Assembly (NCBI RefSeq): GCF_002162135.1
Contig: NZ_CP021382.1
Span: 1,674,001 to 1,738,000, forward strand
Length of the DNA: 64,000 nucleotides
Direction: 5' to 3'
Source of the DNA: Cellvibrio sp. PSBB006
GTDB lineage: Bacteria; Pseudomonadota; Gammaproteobacteria; Pseudomonadales; Cellvibrionaceae
Shown here: in pieces, positions 1 through 9,692 of the stretch
How positions within the stretch are numbered: the first letter of the stretch is position 1
How the letters are laid out: every line of letters starts with the position of its first letter
The notes under the pieces: model-generated
Told to the model about the DNA's origin: nothing
The model's database searches: none
The model's input: the letters and a program-made list of their open reading frames with translations, nothing else
Translations under genes and position numbers: made by a program

Positions 1-1986
1 CTGTCGCTGGTAGGCACCTTCGGCGTGATGTACATGATGGGCTTCTCCATCAACAACCTGTCCCTCATGGCCCTGACTATCGCCACCGGTTTTGTGGTGG
101 ACGACGCCATCGTGATGCTGGAAAACGTAGCCCGCCATCGGGAGGAAGGTGAGTCGCCGTTACAGGCGGCGTTAAAAGGCGCGGCGGAGATCGGCTTTAC
201 CCTGATCTCACTGACAATTTCGCTGATCGCTGTATTGATTCCGCTGCTGTTTATGGGCGACGTCGTTGGCCGTCTATTCCAGGAATTCGCCATCACCTTG
301 GCGGTGGCCATCGGGATTTCGCTGGTGGTATCGCTCACGCTGACGCCGATGATGTGCGCACGCATGCTGCGCGATGCCCCCGCCCACGATGCGGCTGATC
401 CCGGTTTTATGGACCGCCTGATTGCCCGTTACGGTGTCTGGCTGGATCGGGTGTTGGAACATCAACCAGCGGCCATGCTGGTGATGATCGGCACGGTGGT
501 CCTGACGGCGGGTTTGTACCTGCTGGTGCCCAAAGGGTTCTTTCCGGTGCAGGACAGCGGCGTGATTCAGGTGGTCACCGAAGCCCCGCAGGATATTTCC
601 TTTGATGCCATGGCCGAGCGACAACAATTGTTGGTGGAGCGGGTGTTGGAAGACCCGGATGTCGCGAGTCTGTCCTCATTTATCGGCGTGGACGGCAGCA
701 ATATCACGCTCAACAGCGGGCGTCTGCTGATCAACCTCAAGTCCCACGGTGAGCGCGACGCGACTGCCGGCGAGATCATCGACCGCCTGCGGGAAAACAT
801 TAAAGGCGTAACCGGCATTACCGCCTGGTTCCAGCCGGTGCAGGAACTCAGTATCGAAGACCGCATCAGCCGCACCCAATACCAGTTCACCCTCACCACG
901 CCGGACAGCCAATTGCTGGATGACTGGGTGCCACGGGTGATTGAGCGCCTGCGCCAGGAACCCGCATTGGCCGATGTGGCCAGCGACCTGCAAACCCAGG
1001 GACTTCAGGCTTATGTGGATATCGACCGCGATGCTGCCGCCCGCTTGGGCGTGCGGGTCAGCGATATCGCCGCCGCGCTGCAAAGTGCCTATGGGCAGCG
1101 GCAAATCGCCACGCTGTTTACCCAGGCCAATCAATATCGCGTGGTATTGGAAGTTAACCCGGATTACGCGCAAGGTTTAAAAGCACTGGAAACGACCTAT
1201 GTGTCCAACAGCGCGGGCCAGCCGGTGTTGTTGTCCACCCTTTCCAAGGTAACCCAGCGGCCCACCGCCCTGTTGATTAACCACCAGGGGCAATTCCCCT
1301 CGACCACCGTGTCTTTCAATTTAGCCACCGGTGCATCCTTGGGTGAAGCCATTGACGCCATCGAAGCCGCACAACAGGAACTGGCGATGCCGGCTGCACT
1401 GGAACTGCGCTTTCAAGGCGCGGCGGAGGCCTTCCGCGCCTCGCTCAGCAACACTTTGTGGCTGATCCTCGCAGCTGTGGTCACCATGTACATCGTACTG
1501 GGCGTGCTGTACGAGAGTTTTATCCACCCGGTTACGATTCTGTCGACTTTGCCCTCGGCCACTGTGGGAGCGCTGTTGGCATTACTGTTGACTGGACGGC
1601 CGCTGGATTTGATTGCGGTAATCGGCGTGGTGTTGCTGATTGGCCTGGTGAAGAAGAACGGCATCATGATGGTGGACTTCGCGCTGGAAGCTCAACGCAA
1701 AGACGGTCTGAGCCCCCGCGCGGCCATCCACCGCGCCGCCATGATGCGTTTCCGCCCGATCCTGATGACCACCCTCGCCGCGCTGTTCGGTGCGATCCCT
1801 TTGATGCTCGCCTCCGGCTCCGGCGCCGAACTGCGCCAGCCGCTGGGCTTGGTGATGGTGGGTGGTTTGCTGGTGAGTCAAGTGCTGACCTTGTTCACCA
1901 CGCCGGTGGTGTATTTGTTCTTTGACCGCTGGTTGAAGAACCGCCCGGCCGAGGCGGAACAAGCGACATTACCGTTGCGGGAGTGA
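1..1986 (+). CDS. mdtB: RND efflux permease, MdtB-like (5' part missing)
   Basis: This is the C-terminal two thirds of an inner-membrane RND drug-proton antiporter; the reading frame is open from base 1, so the N-terminus lies outside the window. Visible are the transmembrane segment with the proton-relay acidic pair ([13 protein letters not shown]), the second periplasmic porter loop, and the final membrane bundle ending near [13 protein letters not shown]. The gene directly following is a second RND permease only 7 nt downstream, the arrangement of the heteromultimeric MdtBC pump, where two different permeases share one adaptor. The adaptor (MdtA-like) would be expected just left of the window. 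The substrate cannot be read from sequence. Confidence 0.9.
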   Translation: MSLVGTFGVMYMMGFSINNLSLMALTIATGFVVDDAIVMLENVARHREEGESPLQAALKGAAEIGFTLISLTISLIAVLIPLLFMGDVVGRLFQEFAITLAVAIGISLVVSLTLTPMMCARMLRDAPAHDAADPGFMDRLIARYGVWLDRVLEHQPAAMLVMIGTVVLTAGLYLLVPKGFFPVQDSGVIQVVTEAPQDISFDAMAERQQLLVERVLEDPDVASLSSFIGVDGSNITLNSGRLLINLKSHGERDATAGEIIDRLRENIKGVTGITAWFQPVQELSIEDRISRTQYQFTLTTPDSQLLDDWVPRVIERLRQEPALADVASDLQTQGLQAYVDIDRDAAARLGVRVSDIAAALQSAYGQRQIATLFTQANQYRVVLEVNPDYAQGLKALETTYVSNSAGQPVLLSTLSKVTQRPTALLINHQGQFPSTTVSFNLATGASLGEAIDAIEAAQQELAMPAALELRFQGAAEAFRASLSNTLWLILAAVVTMYIVLGVLYESFIHPVTILSTLPSATVGALLALLLTGRPLDLIAVIGVVLLIGLVKKNGIMMVDFALEAQRKDGLSPRAAIHRAAMMRFRPILMTTLAALFGAIPLMLASGSGAELRQPLGLVMVGGLLVSQVLTLFTTPVVYLFFDRWLKNRPAEAEQATLPLRE

Positions 1987-1993
1987 ACGGATT

Positions 1994-4900
1994 ATGAGCC
2001 TCGCACGCCCGTTTATCCGCCGCCCCGTTGCCAGTAGTTTGCTGGCCGTCGCGATTGTATTGGTCGGACTGCTGGCCTGGCGGATGCTGCCAGTGGCCCC
2101 GCTGCCGCAGGTGGATTTTCCGTCGATCCAGATTTACGCCTCTTTACCCGGCGCCAGCCCGGAAAGCATGGCCGCCACCGTTGCCACGCCCCTTGAGCGT
2201 GCACTGGGCAGTATCCCCGGCGTGACCGGCCTGAATTCCAACTCCAGCCAGGGCGCGACACAAATCTGGCTGGAGTTCGATCTCGACCGGGATCTGGATT
2301 CCGCCGCCCGCGACGTACAGGCCGCGCTTAATGCGGCGCGTGGCCAACTGCCGGCGGGGATGCCGGGCATGCCAACCTACCGCAAGATCAGCCCATCCCA
2401 GGCGCCGATTATGGCGCTGGCGTTAAGCTCGCCGAACCTGTCCCCCAGCGCACTCTATGACGCAGCCTCTACCATCCTTGCACAAAAACTGTCGCAGATT
2501 CGCGGCGTGGGTCAGGTGGGCATCGACGGCGCCTCCCTGCCGGCGGTACGCATCCAGCTCAACCCCGGCTCCCTCGCCCATTACGGCATCGCCCTGGACG
2601 AAGTACGCAATGCCATCGCCAACGCCAACGTGGTGCAGCCGCTCGGGTTGTTGGAAGAAAACGAGAGCCGCTGGCAGATCCGCACCAGCGACACCCTGCG
2701 CAGTGCCGCCGACTACAAACCGCTGATCATCCGCTACCAGGAAGGCGCGCCGGTGCGTTTACAGGATGTGGCAGAGGTGACCGATTCGGTGGAAAACCGT
2801 TACGCCAGCGGCTTTCACAACCAGCGCTCCGCTGTGACCCTCACGGTCAGCCGCCAGACCGGCGCGAACATCATGGAAACCATCGACGCCATCAATGAGC
2901 AAGTGCCAGCTTTGCGCGCGCTGATGCCCACCGATACCGAATTAAAAGTGGTGATGGATCGCTCTCCCGGCATTCGCGCCACCTTGAAAGAAGCCCAAAT
3001 TACGCTGCTGATCGCGGTGTTGCTGGTGGTGGGCGTGGTCTGGGCATTCCTCGGCAGCGCCCGCAGTGCATTGATTCCCAGCCTGGCGATTCCGGTTTCG
3101 CTGATCGGGGCTTTTGCGGTGATGTACCTCTACGGCTTCTCGCTCAATAACCTGTCGCTGATGGCATTGATCGTCGCTGCGGGATTGGTGGTGGATGATG
3201 CGATCGTGGTGCTGGAGAACATCAAGCGTCATATCGAGCGCGGATTGTCGCCTTATCGCGCTGCCATTCGTGGCGCACACGAGGTGGGGTTCACCCTGCT
3301 GGCGATGAACGTCACCCTGGTGGTGGTGTTTGTGTCCATCCTGTTTATGGGCGGCGTAGTGGAAAAACTCTTCCGCGAATTCTCAATCACTCTAGCCGCC
3401 GCCATGCTGATTTCCCTCGCCGTCTCCCTCAGCCTGACACCGAGTTTATGTGCCCACCTGCTCAAATCGGACGCACCGCTGGTGCCGGGACAGGAGAAAA
3501 AACCCACCATATTCGATGACATCAAACACGGTTATGCCACCAGTTTGAACTGGGCCTTGCGCCATAGCCTGCTGGTGATTCTGCTGTTGACTGCGGTGAT
3601 CGGCGTGAATATCTACCTGTACGTTGCGATTCCCAAAACTATGCTGCCGGAACAGGACACCGGCCAGATCACCGGCTGGATTCGCGGCGACGACGGCTTC
3701 TCCTTCCAGATCATGCAGCCCAAGATCGAGGAATTCCGGCAGTTGCTGTTGTCCGACCCCGCGGTTGAAGACGTCTTCGGCGCCAGTGGCGGCGGCATGG
3801 GCGTGAGCAATGCGTGGATGCGCGTCAGCCTCAAACCCATGGCCGAACGCGGCGTGCCCGCTGAAGAGGTGGTGGACCGCATACGGCGACGTATGCCCCA
3901 GATTCCCGGTGGCATCCTGATGATCGGCGTGGATCAGGATATTCGTTTGAACTCGCCCTTCAGTCGCAGTGAGCAAGAACTTCTCATGCTGTCGAGCGAG
4001 GTTGAACCCCTCCAAAAATGGGGCGTTAAGGTCACACAAGCCATGGAGAAACTGCCAGAGCTAACCAGCATCGACGGCGAGCGCGGCGAAGGCGCCCAGC
4101 AGGTGGTGATTGATATCGACCGCGAGGCGGCGCAACGCCTGGGTGTGGATATGGCCATGGTGGCCTCGCTGCTCAACAATTCTTTCTCGCAGCGGCAAGT
4201 CTCCACCATGTACGACGAGTTCAACCAGTATCGGGTGGTGATGGAGCTGGAGCCGGAGTACACCTCCACGCCGGCGGCGCTGGAGCAAATCCAGGTTATT
4301 ACCCGCGATGGCAGCCGCGTCCCACTCTCGACCTTTGCGACTTTTGGTTATGGCCTGGCCAACGACCGGGTGCGTCATACCAGGCAATTTGCCTCCGTGA
4401 GTATTGGGTACGATCTGGCGGAAGGCGTCACCGCTGAACAGGCCCGGGCAGCCATTGATAATTTGCTGGCAGAGCTGATGGTGCCTTCCGAAGTCCATGT
4501 GGGTCCGCCGGGCAGCAAACAGGCTGGCTGGGGGCCAAGCACACCGGGTACCGATCAGAACCAGGCATGGCTGATCCTTGGCGTATTGCTGGCGGTGTAT
4601 CTGGTGTTGGGTATTCTGTATGAGAGCACGATTCATCCCTTGACGATTCTTTCTACCCTGCCCTCAGCCGGTGTGGGCGCGCTGCTGGCGTTGCGGCTGA
4701 GTGACACGCCCTTCAGCTTGATTGCCTTGCTGGGTTTGTTCCTGCTGATCGGCATCGTGATGAAGAACGCGATCCTGATGATTGATTTTGCGCTGGAAGC
4801 CGAGCGCCGCGATGGACTGTCTTCCCGTGAATCCATTTACCAGGCAGCGTTGCTGCGCCTGCGCCCGATTTTAATGACCAACCTCGCCGGCCTGCTGGGC

Positions 4901-5092
4901 GCCATCCCTCTGGTGTTGGGTTTCCACGAAGGGTCTGAATTGCGTCGTCCGCTGGGGATCACCATTATCGGTGGGCTCGCGGTCAGCCAGCTCCTGACGC
5001 TCTACACCACGCCGGTGGTCTATCTTTACATGGAACGCCTGCGCCAATGGGGCCTGCGCCGCAAGTCGATATTGGTTGCCCGCAACCCGTAA
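1994..5092 (+). CDS. mdtC: RND efflux permease, MdtC-like
   Basis: Full-length (1032 aa) RND permease of the HAE1 class. It has an N-terminal membrane anchor (RPVASSLLAVAIVLVGLLAW), two large periplasmic loops, the TM4 acidic pair in LVVDDAIVVLENIKRH, and a C-terminal bundle closing with LYTTPVVYLYMERLRQW. The length fits MdtC (about 1025 aa). It starts 7 nt after the upstream permease, so the two are almost surely cotranscribed and form a mixed trimer in the inner membrane that works with an adaptor and a TolC-like channel. The specific substrates (bile salts and novobiocin in E. coli) are known for the family, not shown here. Confidence 0.92.
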   Translation: MSLARPFIRRPVASSLLAVAIVLVGLLAWRMLPVAPLPQVDFPSIQIYASLPGASPESMAATVATPLERALGSIPGVTGLNSNSSQGATQIWLEFDLDRDLDSAARDVQAALNAARGQLPAGMPGMPTYRKISPSQAPIMALALSSPNLSPSALYDAASTILAQKLSQIRGVGQVGIDGASLPAVRIQLNPGSLAHYGIALDEVRNAIANANVVQPLGLLEENESRWQIRTSDTLRSAADYKPLIIRYQEGAPVRLQDVAEVTDSVENRYASGFHNQRSAVTLTVSRQTGANIMETIDAINEQVPALRALMPTDTELKVVMDRSPGIRATLKEAQITLLIAVLLVVGVVWAFLGSARSALIPSLAIPVSLIGAFAVMYLYGFSLNNLSLMALIVAAGLVVDDAIVVLENIKRHIERGLSPYRAAIRGAHEVGFTLLAMNVTLVVVFVSILFMGGVVEKLFREFSITLAAAMLISLAVSLSLTPSLCAHLLKSDAPLVPGQEKKPTIFDDIKHGYATSLNWALRHSLLVILLLTAVIGVNIYLYVAIPKTMLPEQDTGQITGWIRGDDGFSFQIMQPKIEEFRQLLLSDPAVEDVFGASGGGMGVSNAWMRVSLKPMAERGVPAEEVVDRIRRRMPQIPGGILMIGVDQDIRLNSPFSRSEQELLMLSSEVEPLQKWGVKVTQAMEKLPELTSIDGERGEGAQQVVIDIDREAAQRLGVDMAMVASLLNNSFSQRQVSTMYDEFNQYRVVMELEPEYTSTPAALEQIQVITRDGSRVPLSTFATFGYGLANDRVRHTRQFASVSIGYDLAEGVTAEQARAAIDNLLAELMVPSEVHVGPPGSKQAGWGPSTPGTDQNQAWLILGVLLAVYLVLGILYESTIHPLTILSTLPSAGVGALLALRLSDTPFSLIALLGLFLLIGIVMKNAILMIDFALEAERRDGLSSRESIYQAALLRLRPILMTNLAGLLGAIPLVLGFHEGSELRRPLGITIIGGLAVSQLLTLYTTPVVYLYMERLRQWGLRRKSILVARNP

Positions 5093-5136
5093 TCGGATCA
5101 TACGGTTACGCCAATAATATTTTGGGTGAATTTTTT

Positions 5137-6048
5137 ATGCGTATTGCAATGATCGGTCTGGGCGATATTGCCCGCAAAGCCTATCTGCCGGTGGTGGCAA
5201 ATCATCCGGAGATTACCCCGCTGTTATGCACGCGCAATACGCAAACGCTTGCGGCTCTCGCGCAGCAATATCGCGTGGCCGATTGCTTTAATACCTTGGA
5301 AAGCCTGCTCGCCGCCAAGCCGGATGCGGCAATGATTCATAGCAACACCGAAAGCCACGCACACATTGCCACGCAATTATTGAACGCCGGTATCCCTACG
5401 TTTATTGATAAACCGCTCAGTTACCAATTGCATGAATGTGAAGCGTTGCTGAACCTCGCCACACAAAAAAATATTCCGTTAACTGTCGGCTTCAATCGTC
5501 GCTTCGCGCCGTTGATTGCACCCCTGGCGGACGTCGCCAACCCGCTTCATATCCACTGGCAAAAAAACCGCGTTAATCTACCCAATAGACCGCGCATTTT
5601 TATTTACGATGATTTTATTCATGTACTGGACAGCCTGCGTTTTCTCGCACCGGGCATCCTGCAAAACCTGCACATCACTACCCACGGAAAAACCAACGCC
5701 CTCGGCGCCATTCAGGTGCAATGGCAGCGCGATAAAACCTTGCTGACCGCCAGCATGAATCGTGTCAGTGGCGTAACCGAAGAGCGTGTGGAATTTTTTG
5801 CGACACAACAAAAATGGCAAATCGACAGCCTGACCACCGGCGTACATTACGAGGATAACCAGGCCCGTTCCCTGGGCTTTGGCGATTGGGAGAACACACT
5901 CTACAAACGCGGATTTGTCACTATGATCAATGCCTGGGTGGCGCAGGTACACAGTGGCCAGTTAAGTGCGCACGATGACATCCTCGCCACCCACGCACTC
6001 TGTGAGCGCGTCGTAAATAAAGCCGAGATGATGCTCAGCAACAATTAG
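5137..6048 (+). CDS. mviM: Gfo/Idh/MocA oxidoreductase, MviM/YceM-like
   Basis: NAD(P)-dependent oxidoreductase of the Gfo/Idh/MocA family, 303 aa, cytoplasmic. The Rossmann motif GLGDIARKAYLP is at residues 7-18, the family EKP motif appears as DKP in TFIDKPLSY, and NRRFAPLIAP begins the substrate domain. The pattern GLGxIAxKAxLP, VGFNRRFAPL and DDFIHVLDSLRF closely resembles E. coli YceM (MviM), whose substrate is unknown. An upstream in-frame start at 5047 would overlap the RND gene; ATG 5137 is preferred because the Rossmann fold begins immediately there. It is convergent with the lipase gene, with only 3 nt between the stops. Confidence 0.82.
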   Translation: MRIAMIGLGDIARKAYLPVVANHPEITPLLCTRNTQTLAALAQQYRVADCFNTLESLLAAKPDAAMIHSNTESHAHIATQLLNAGIPTFIDKPLSYQLHECEALLNLATQKNIPLTVGFNRRFAPLIAPLADVANPLHIHWQKNRVNLPNRPRIFIYDDFIHVLDSLRFLAPGILQNLHITTHGKTNALGAIQVQWQRDKTLLTASMNRVSGVTEERVEFFATQQKWQIDSLTTGVHYEDNQARSLGFGDWENTLYKRGFVTMINAWVAQVHSGQLSAHDDILATHALCERVVNKAEMMLSNN

Positions 6049-6051
6049 TCA

Positions 6052-7020
6052 TTAACGGTATTTAGGCAAGATCGACGGATCGCTATCGGTTTGTGGCGCA
6101 TCCAGTAAATACAGATAACTGTTGTGATTGTGCTGCGCACCCACCTGATCCAGATAACCGATAGATTCCGGCAACTGTACCTGCGGCAATTTAATGATCA
6201 CTTGCGGTTGCTGCCAATGACCGGCCAATTCCGCAATACCAATCGCCGCATCAATCGCCAAGCGATATACATCCGGCACCGCTTCGGGCACCTTATCTTT
6301 CACAATATCTTTTAAACCCGCATAGCCGAAAGGAACCACATCGAGCGGATTGATCACCTGAAAACTGGTGGCATATTGGCTGAGCCAGTTGGCAAAATCC
6401 GGATCGCCAGCGGTGGGCGGCGCAAAACCGTATCCCATGCAATTCACTTTGCCGCTCCAGCTTTGGGATTGACTCAAGACCCAGGGTACAAACACCGTCA
6501 CTAACCCGGCACCCTGACTGTGGCCTGTAACATAAATGGTGATCTCAGTTTGCTTGCCGACCCGGCTGAAAAATTGCCCAAGTGTTTCACCGGTATCCGG
6601 ATCACGCCCGTTCAACAAGGCTTGCTGCGCCTCAAGAAAATGTGACGATACCTTACCCTTGGGTACGGGCAGTCCCTGGGCTTTTTCCTCTGCCGTTAAC
6701 GCAGGGAAAAAGGGAAAGTTTTGTTGTTCGGTAGGTACGTCCTCCCAAATACTGCCGCGCTGCTCGATCGTGCCGCGCAGCACAATCGAGTACTCTGCTG
6801 TCTGCACGTGCTGGGCCACAAATACCAGGTTATCGCCCCAGCCGTGCACTACTGGCCCCCATACCAACGACCACAAGCCTTGGGTCGCGTAATGCGTCTT
6901 CATCAACTCCTGGATCAGCGCCTGTTTTAATTTATTGATCGCCAGGCCTTCATCGACATAGGCCAACCCTGCCAGGGTCATTTGAACACCGGCCTGTTGT
7001 TTATCAAATACTGTTGTCAT
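6052..7020 (-). CDS. class 3 lipase-like alpha/beta hydrolase
   Basis: A 322-aa alpha/beta hydrolase of the lipase class 3 family (PF01764 type). The nucleophile elbow is GHSQGAG within YVTGHSQGAGLVTVF; a downstream Asp (NPLDVVPFG) and His (HNHNSYLYLL) are in the right order for the triad. No signal peptide is seen (MTTVFDKQQAGVQMTLAG), so it may be cytoplasmic or exported by another route. The ATG at 7020 has an AGGG Shine-Dalgarno about 8 nt upstream. Substrate (triacylglycerol, phospholipid or other ester) is not predictable. Confidence 0.85.
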   Translation of the reverse strand: MTTVFDKQQAGVQMTLAGLAYVDEGLAINKLKQALIQELMKTHYATQGLWSLVWGPVVHGWGDNLVFVAQHVQTAEYSIVLRGTIEQRGSIWEDVPTEQQNFPFFPALTAEEKAQGLPVPKGKVSSHFLEAQQALLNGRDPDTGETLGQFFSRVGKQTEITIYVTGHSQGAGLVTVFVPWVLSQSQSWSGKVNCMGYGFAPPTAGDPDFANWLSQYATSFQVINPLDVVPFGYAGLKDIVKDKVPEAVPDVYRLAIDAAIGIAELAGHWQQPQVIIKLPQVQLPESIGYLDQVGAQHNHNSYLYLLDAPQTDSDPSILPKYR

Positions 7021-7182
7021 CTGTTTTTCCCTGTTGTTAACAATCCACTAGAAAGGATAGACCAATAAATTTTTGATGCGCCCTGAACAGGCTCAGGGCA
7101 CTCTGCTAAGATGTCGCGAACTACCACTTGCTGTCCTTGTCTCTAACCTTATCCACCCAAAAAATACCCCCAAGAGTCGCTT

Positions 7183-8451
7183 ATGCCGTTGATTGATCGT
7201 CGCATCACCGTTCTTTACACCCTGTTTTATTCCCTCGTGTTCAGCCTGTGGTCGCTGTCGGTCCAGGCGGACGAAACGCCCTATTATCAACTCGACTACA
7301 CCGTGGAACTGCAGCCGGAAAAAGATCGGGCGTTTGTGATCATGGAAGTCGATCGTGGCGATTTGTTGCGGCACATCGAGTTCGACGTTAAGCGCGATGT
7401 GTATACCAACATCAGCGCAAACGGCGAGTTTATGATCAAGGATGGCAGAGCCATCTGGAAACTGCCGAAGGAAGATGCACGTCTCTCTCTGTACATCAAA
7501 ATTACCCACGAGCGCGATCCGGGTGAGTTCGACGCGATGATGACGGAAGACTGGGCGATCTTTCGCGGCGACGATATTATTCCGGCCATCCATACCTATG
7601 AAGCGCCCGGCGCCACCGCCAAAGCCACGCTGGAATTCAAACTGCCCAAAGACTGGAGCATTGAAACCGGTTGGCCACGCAAACGCGGTGATACGTTTCG
7701 CATCGATAACCCCGAGCGTCGCTTTGACCGTCCCACCGGTTGGATGATCGCCGGCGACCTCGGCACCCGTCGCAGTCAGATCGGTAACACCAATATTGCC
7801 GTCAGTGCGCCTAAAGGTTCCAACCTGCGCCGGATGGACGCCCTTACCTTTCTCGGTTTTGTGTGGCCGGAATTGGAAGATGCTTTCGGTGAATCACCCA
7901 AAAAATTATTGATTGTCGGTGGCGATGATCCGCTCTGGCGCGGCGGCTTGTCCGCAGCCAATTCACTGTTTTTACATTCTGATCGACCGATGGTCGGTGA
8001 AGATGGCACCAGCCCGCTTATTCACGAATTGGTGCATATGGTCACGCGCATCAGTGCCGTCAAGGAAAAGCACTACAGCGACGACTGGATTGCAGAAGGG
8101 CTGGCGGAATTTTATTCCATTGAATTGCTGTATCGCGCCAACGGCATGCCGAAAGAAAGACGCAACAAAATCATGTCCAAGCTGCGTAAAAAAGGCGCCG
8201 AGATTGAAAACCTGCGAGCCAAACGTTCCTACGGCGCGATCACCGCACGGGCAGTGGTGTTACTCGATGAACTCGACCGGGAAATTCGCACGCGCAGTAA
8301 AGATAAATATAACATTGATGATGTCACGCGCGCGTTAATTCCTATCCGCAAAGTATCCCTGGACGACCTGCGCGAAGCTACTGAAGATTTAATTGGCTCT
8401 AACGTCAAGGCTTTGCAATCGCCGTTGTTGAAGGTACCTAAGGCAGATTAG
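7183..8451 (+). CDS. secreted gluzincin-like metallopeptidase-fold protein
   Basis: A 422-aa protein with an N-terminal signal-like segment (LFYSLVFSLWSLSVQADE, cleavage likely after VQA). The central region carries a zinc-metallopeptidase signature, HELVH at residues 281-285, with a candidate third ligand Glu305 in WIAEGLAEFYSIELL. That spacing is typical of gluzincins (M1 and M61 relatives). The first half looks like a beta-rich domain as in the N-terminus of M61/M1 enzymes. I do not recognise a closer family, so protease activity is inference from the motif. It is expected in the periplasm. It stands alone between the divergent lipase and the HAD gene. Confidence 0.7.
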   Translation: MPLIDRRITVLYTLFYSLVFSLWSLSVQADETPYYQLDYTVELQPEKDRAFVIMEVDRGDLLRHIEFDVKRDVYTNISANGEFMIKDGRAIWKLPKEDARLSLYIKITHERDPGEFDAMMTEDWAIFRGDDIIPAIHTYEAPGATAKATLEFKLPKDWSIETGWPRKRGDTFRIDNPERRFDRPTGWMIAGDLGTRRSQIGNTNIAVSAPKGSNLRRMDALTFLGFVWPELEDAFGESPKKLLIVGGDDPLWRGGLSAANSLFLHSDRPMVGEDGTSPLIHELVHMVTRISAVKEKHYSDDWIAEGLAEFYSIELLYRANGMPKERRNKIMSKLRKKGAEIENLRAKRSYGAITARAVVLLDELDREIRTRSKDKYNIDDVTRALIPIRKVSLDDLREATEDLIGSNVKALQSPLLKVPKAD

Positions 8452-8643
8452 TTTTGGCGTACTTGAAAAAATGAATGCGCTATTTGTGTGCATCTAAAGA
8501 TACATGCACACAAAGATAATAGTCACAAGGAAGTGTATGCGGTAAATCCATTTGCACAATTGGCAGAGAAGGCATAAGTTTACAGTGGTATCCAAATGCC
8601 GGTGTACTCGGTAAATCGCACGTCCACTTGCAAGGAGTTTGTT

Positions 8644-9435
8644 ATGCCATCAAATTCCATTCAACTGATTCTACTCGATCTCGATGGCACCCTGTATGTC
8701 GGCAATGAAGTCATTCCCGACGCCCCCGCCGCTCTTTCCACGCTGCGCGAACAAGATTATGCCCTGCGCTTCCTCACCAACACCACCACCCGTTCACACG
8801 CCGAGCTGCTCACACAGTTGCGCGAGATGGATTTTGTGCTGGACGACAATGAATTAATCAGCGCACCGGCTGCCGCACGCATGGAGTTGCACGCCATGCA
8901 AGAAAAGCGCGGCGAGAAAATACGACTCTGGCCAGTCGTGGCAGACGCTATCAAGCCCGACTTTGATCAATTTATTATTGACGAACAACAACCGGATTTT
9001 ATCGTGCTGGGTGATATTGGCGACCAGTGGAACCTCGCATTAATCAATCGCCTCTTCAACGCCATGCACAGCGGTGCGCAATTAATTTCCCTGCACAAAA
9101 ATCGTTTCTGGCAAACAGCCGACGGTCTGAAAGCCGACATTGGCTTCTTCGTCGCTGGCCTTGAATACGTCACCAATCAAACCGCGCAAATCATGGGCAA
9201 ACCCACCGCTGCATTTTTTCAGCGAGTGCTGGACTCTGTTGGTGTGAGTGCTGACAAGGCGATATTGGTGGGCGACGACCTCGACAGCGATGTCGGTGGC
9301 GCGCAGGCGATGGGAATTAAAGGGGTGTTGGTAAAAACCGGCAAGTTTCGCCAGAATTATCTGGATAAATCGGATATTAAACCGGATGGGGTGTTGGACA
9401 CGGTTGCTGAGTTGCCTAGGTGGTTGAAATATTAA
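8644..9435 (+). CDS. HAD-IIA family phosphatase (LHPP/NagD-like)
   Basis: HAD-superfamily hydrolase of subclass IIA, 263 aa. Motif I is LLDLDGTLYVG near the N-terminus, motif II is FLTNTTTRS, and motif III/IV is ILVGDDLDSDVGGAQAMG. The domain order matches the eukaryotic LHPP/HDHD2 group (TIGR01458-like) and NagD relatives, which dephosphorylate small phosphometabolites. Start 8644 is chosen over an in-frame 8596 because AAGGAG lies 7 nt before it and the HAD motif then falls at the usual distance. It is probably monocistronic; the palindromic repeat at 9484-9573 lies downstream. Confidence 0.85.
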   Translation: MPSNSIQLILLDLDGTLYVGNEVIPDAPAALSTLREQDYALRFLTNTTTRSHAELLTQLREMDFVLDDNELISAPAAARMELHAMQEKRGEKIRLWPVVADAIKPDFDQFIIDEQQPDFIVLGDIGDQWNLALINRLFNAMHSGAQLISLHKNRFWQTADGLKADIGFFVAGLEYVTNQTAQIMGKPTAAFFQRVLDSVGVSADKAILVGDDLDSDVGGAQAMGIKGVLVKTGKFRQNYLDKSDIKPDGVLDTVAELPRWLKY

Positions 9436-9483
9436 GCAGGATAAAACAAATGAATACGGCGGCACTTCGCTATACGTTTGTCA

Positions 9484-9573
9484 TTAGGGCTTGTGTTTCG
9501 AAAACGCATGAATACATCCCTGTAGCTCCCTCAAGTCATCCGTGACTTGAGGGTTTCGAAACACAAGCCCTAA
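9484..9573. repeat. composite palindromic intergenic element
   Basis: A 20-nt perfect inverted repeat (outer arms 9484-9503 and 9554-9573, beginning TTAGGGCTTGTG) encloses a second perfect 11-bp hairpin with a TCCG loop (9528-9553, arm CCCTCAAGTCA). The inner right arm abuts the outer right arm directly. About 24 nt separate the left arms. There is no T tract, so it is not a simple terminator. The organisation resembles the REP-like and ATCCCTGTAG-containing intergenic repeats common in gammaproteobacteria (recalled, not searched). Confidence 0.8.
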
Positions 9574-9692
9574 CGCCAAACTTGCATCGTGCAACCGTCA
9601 GCTTACCCGCGATTTACAGTTCATTTTTTACTATTTTCGTAAAATTTTAATTGTAGAGAATCCTTTCTCAACACTTCATCAGAATTTATTTA

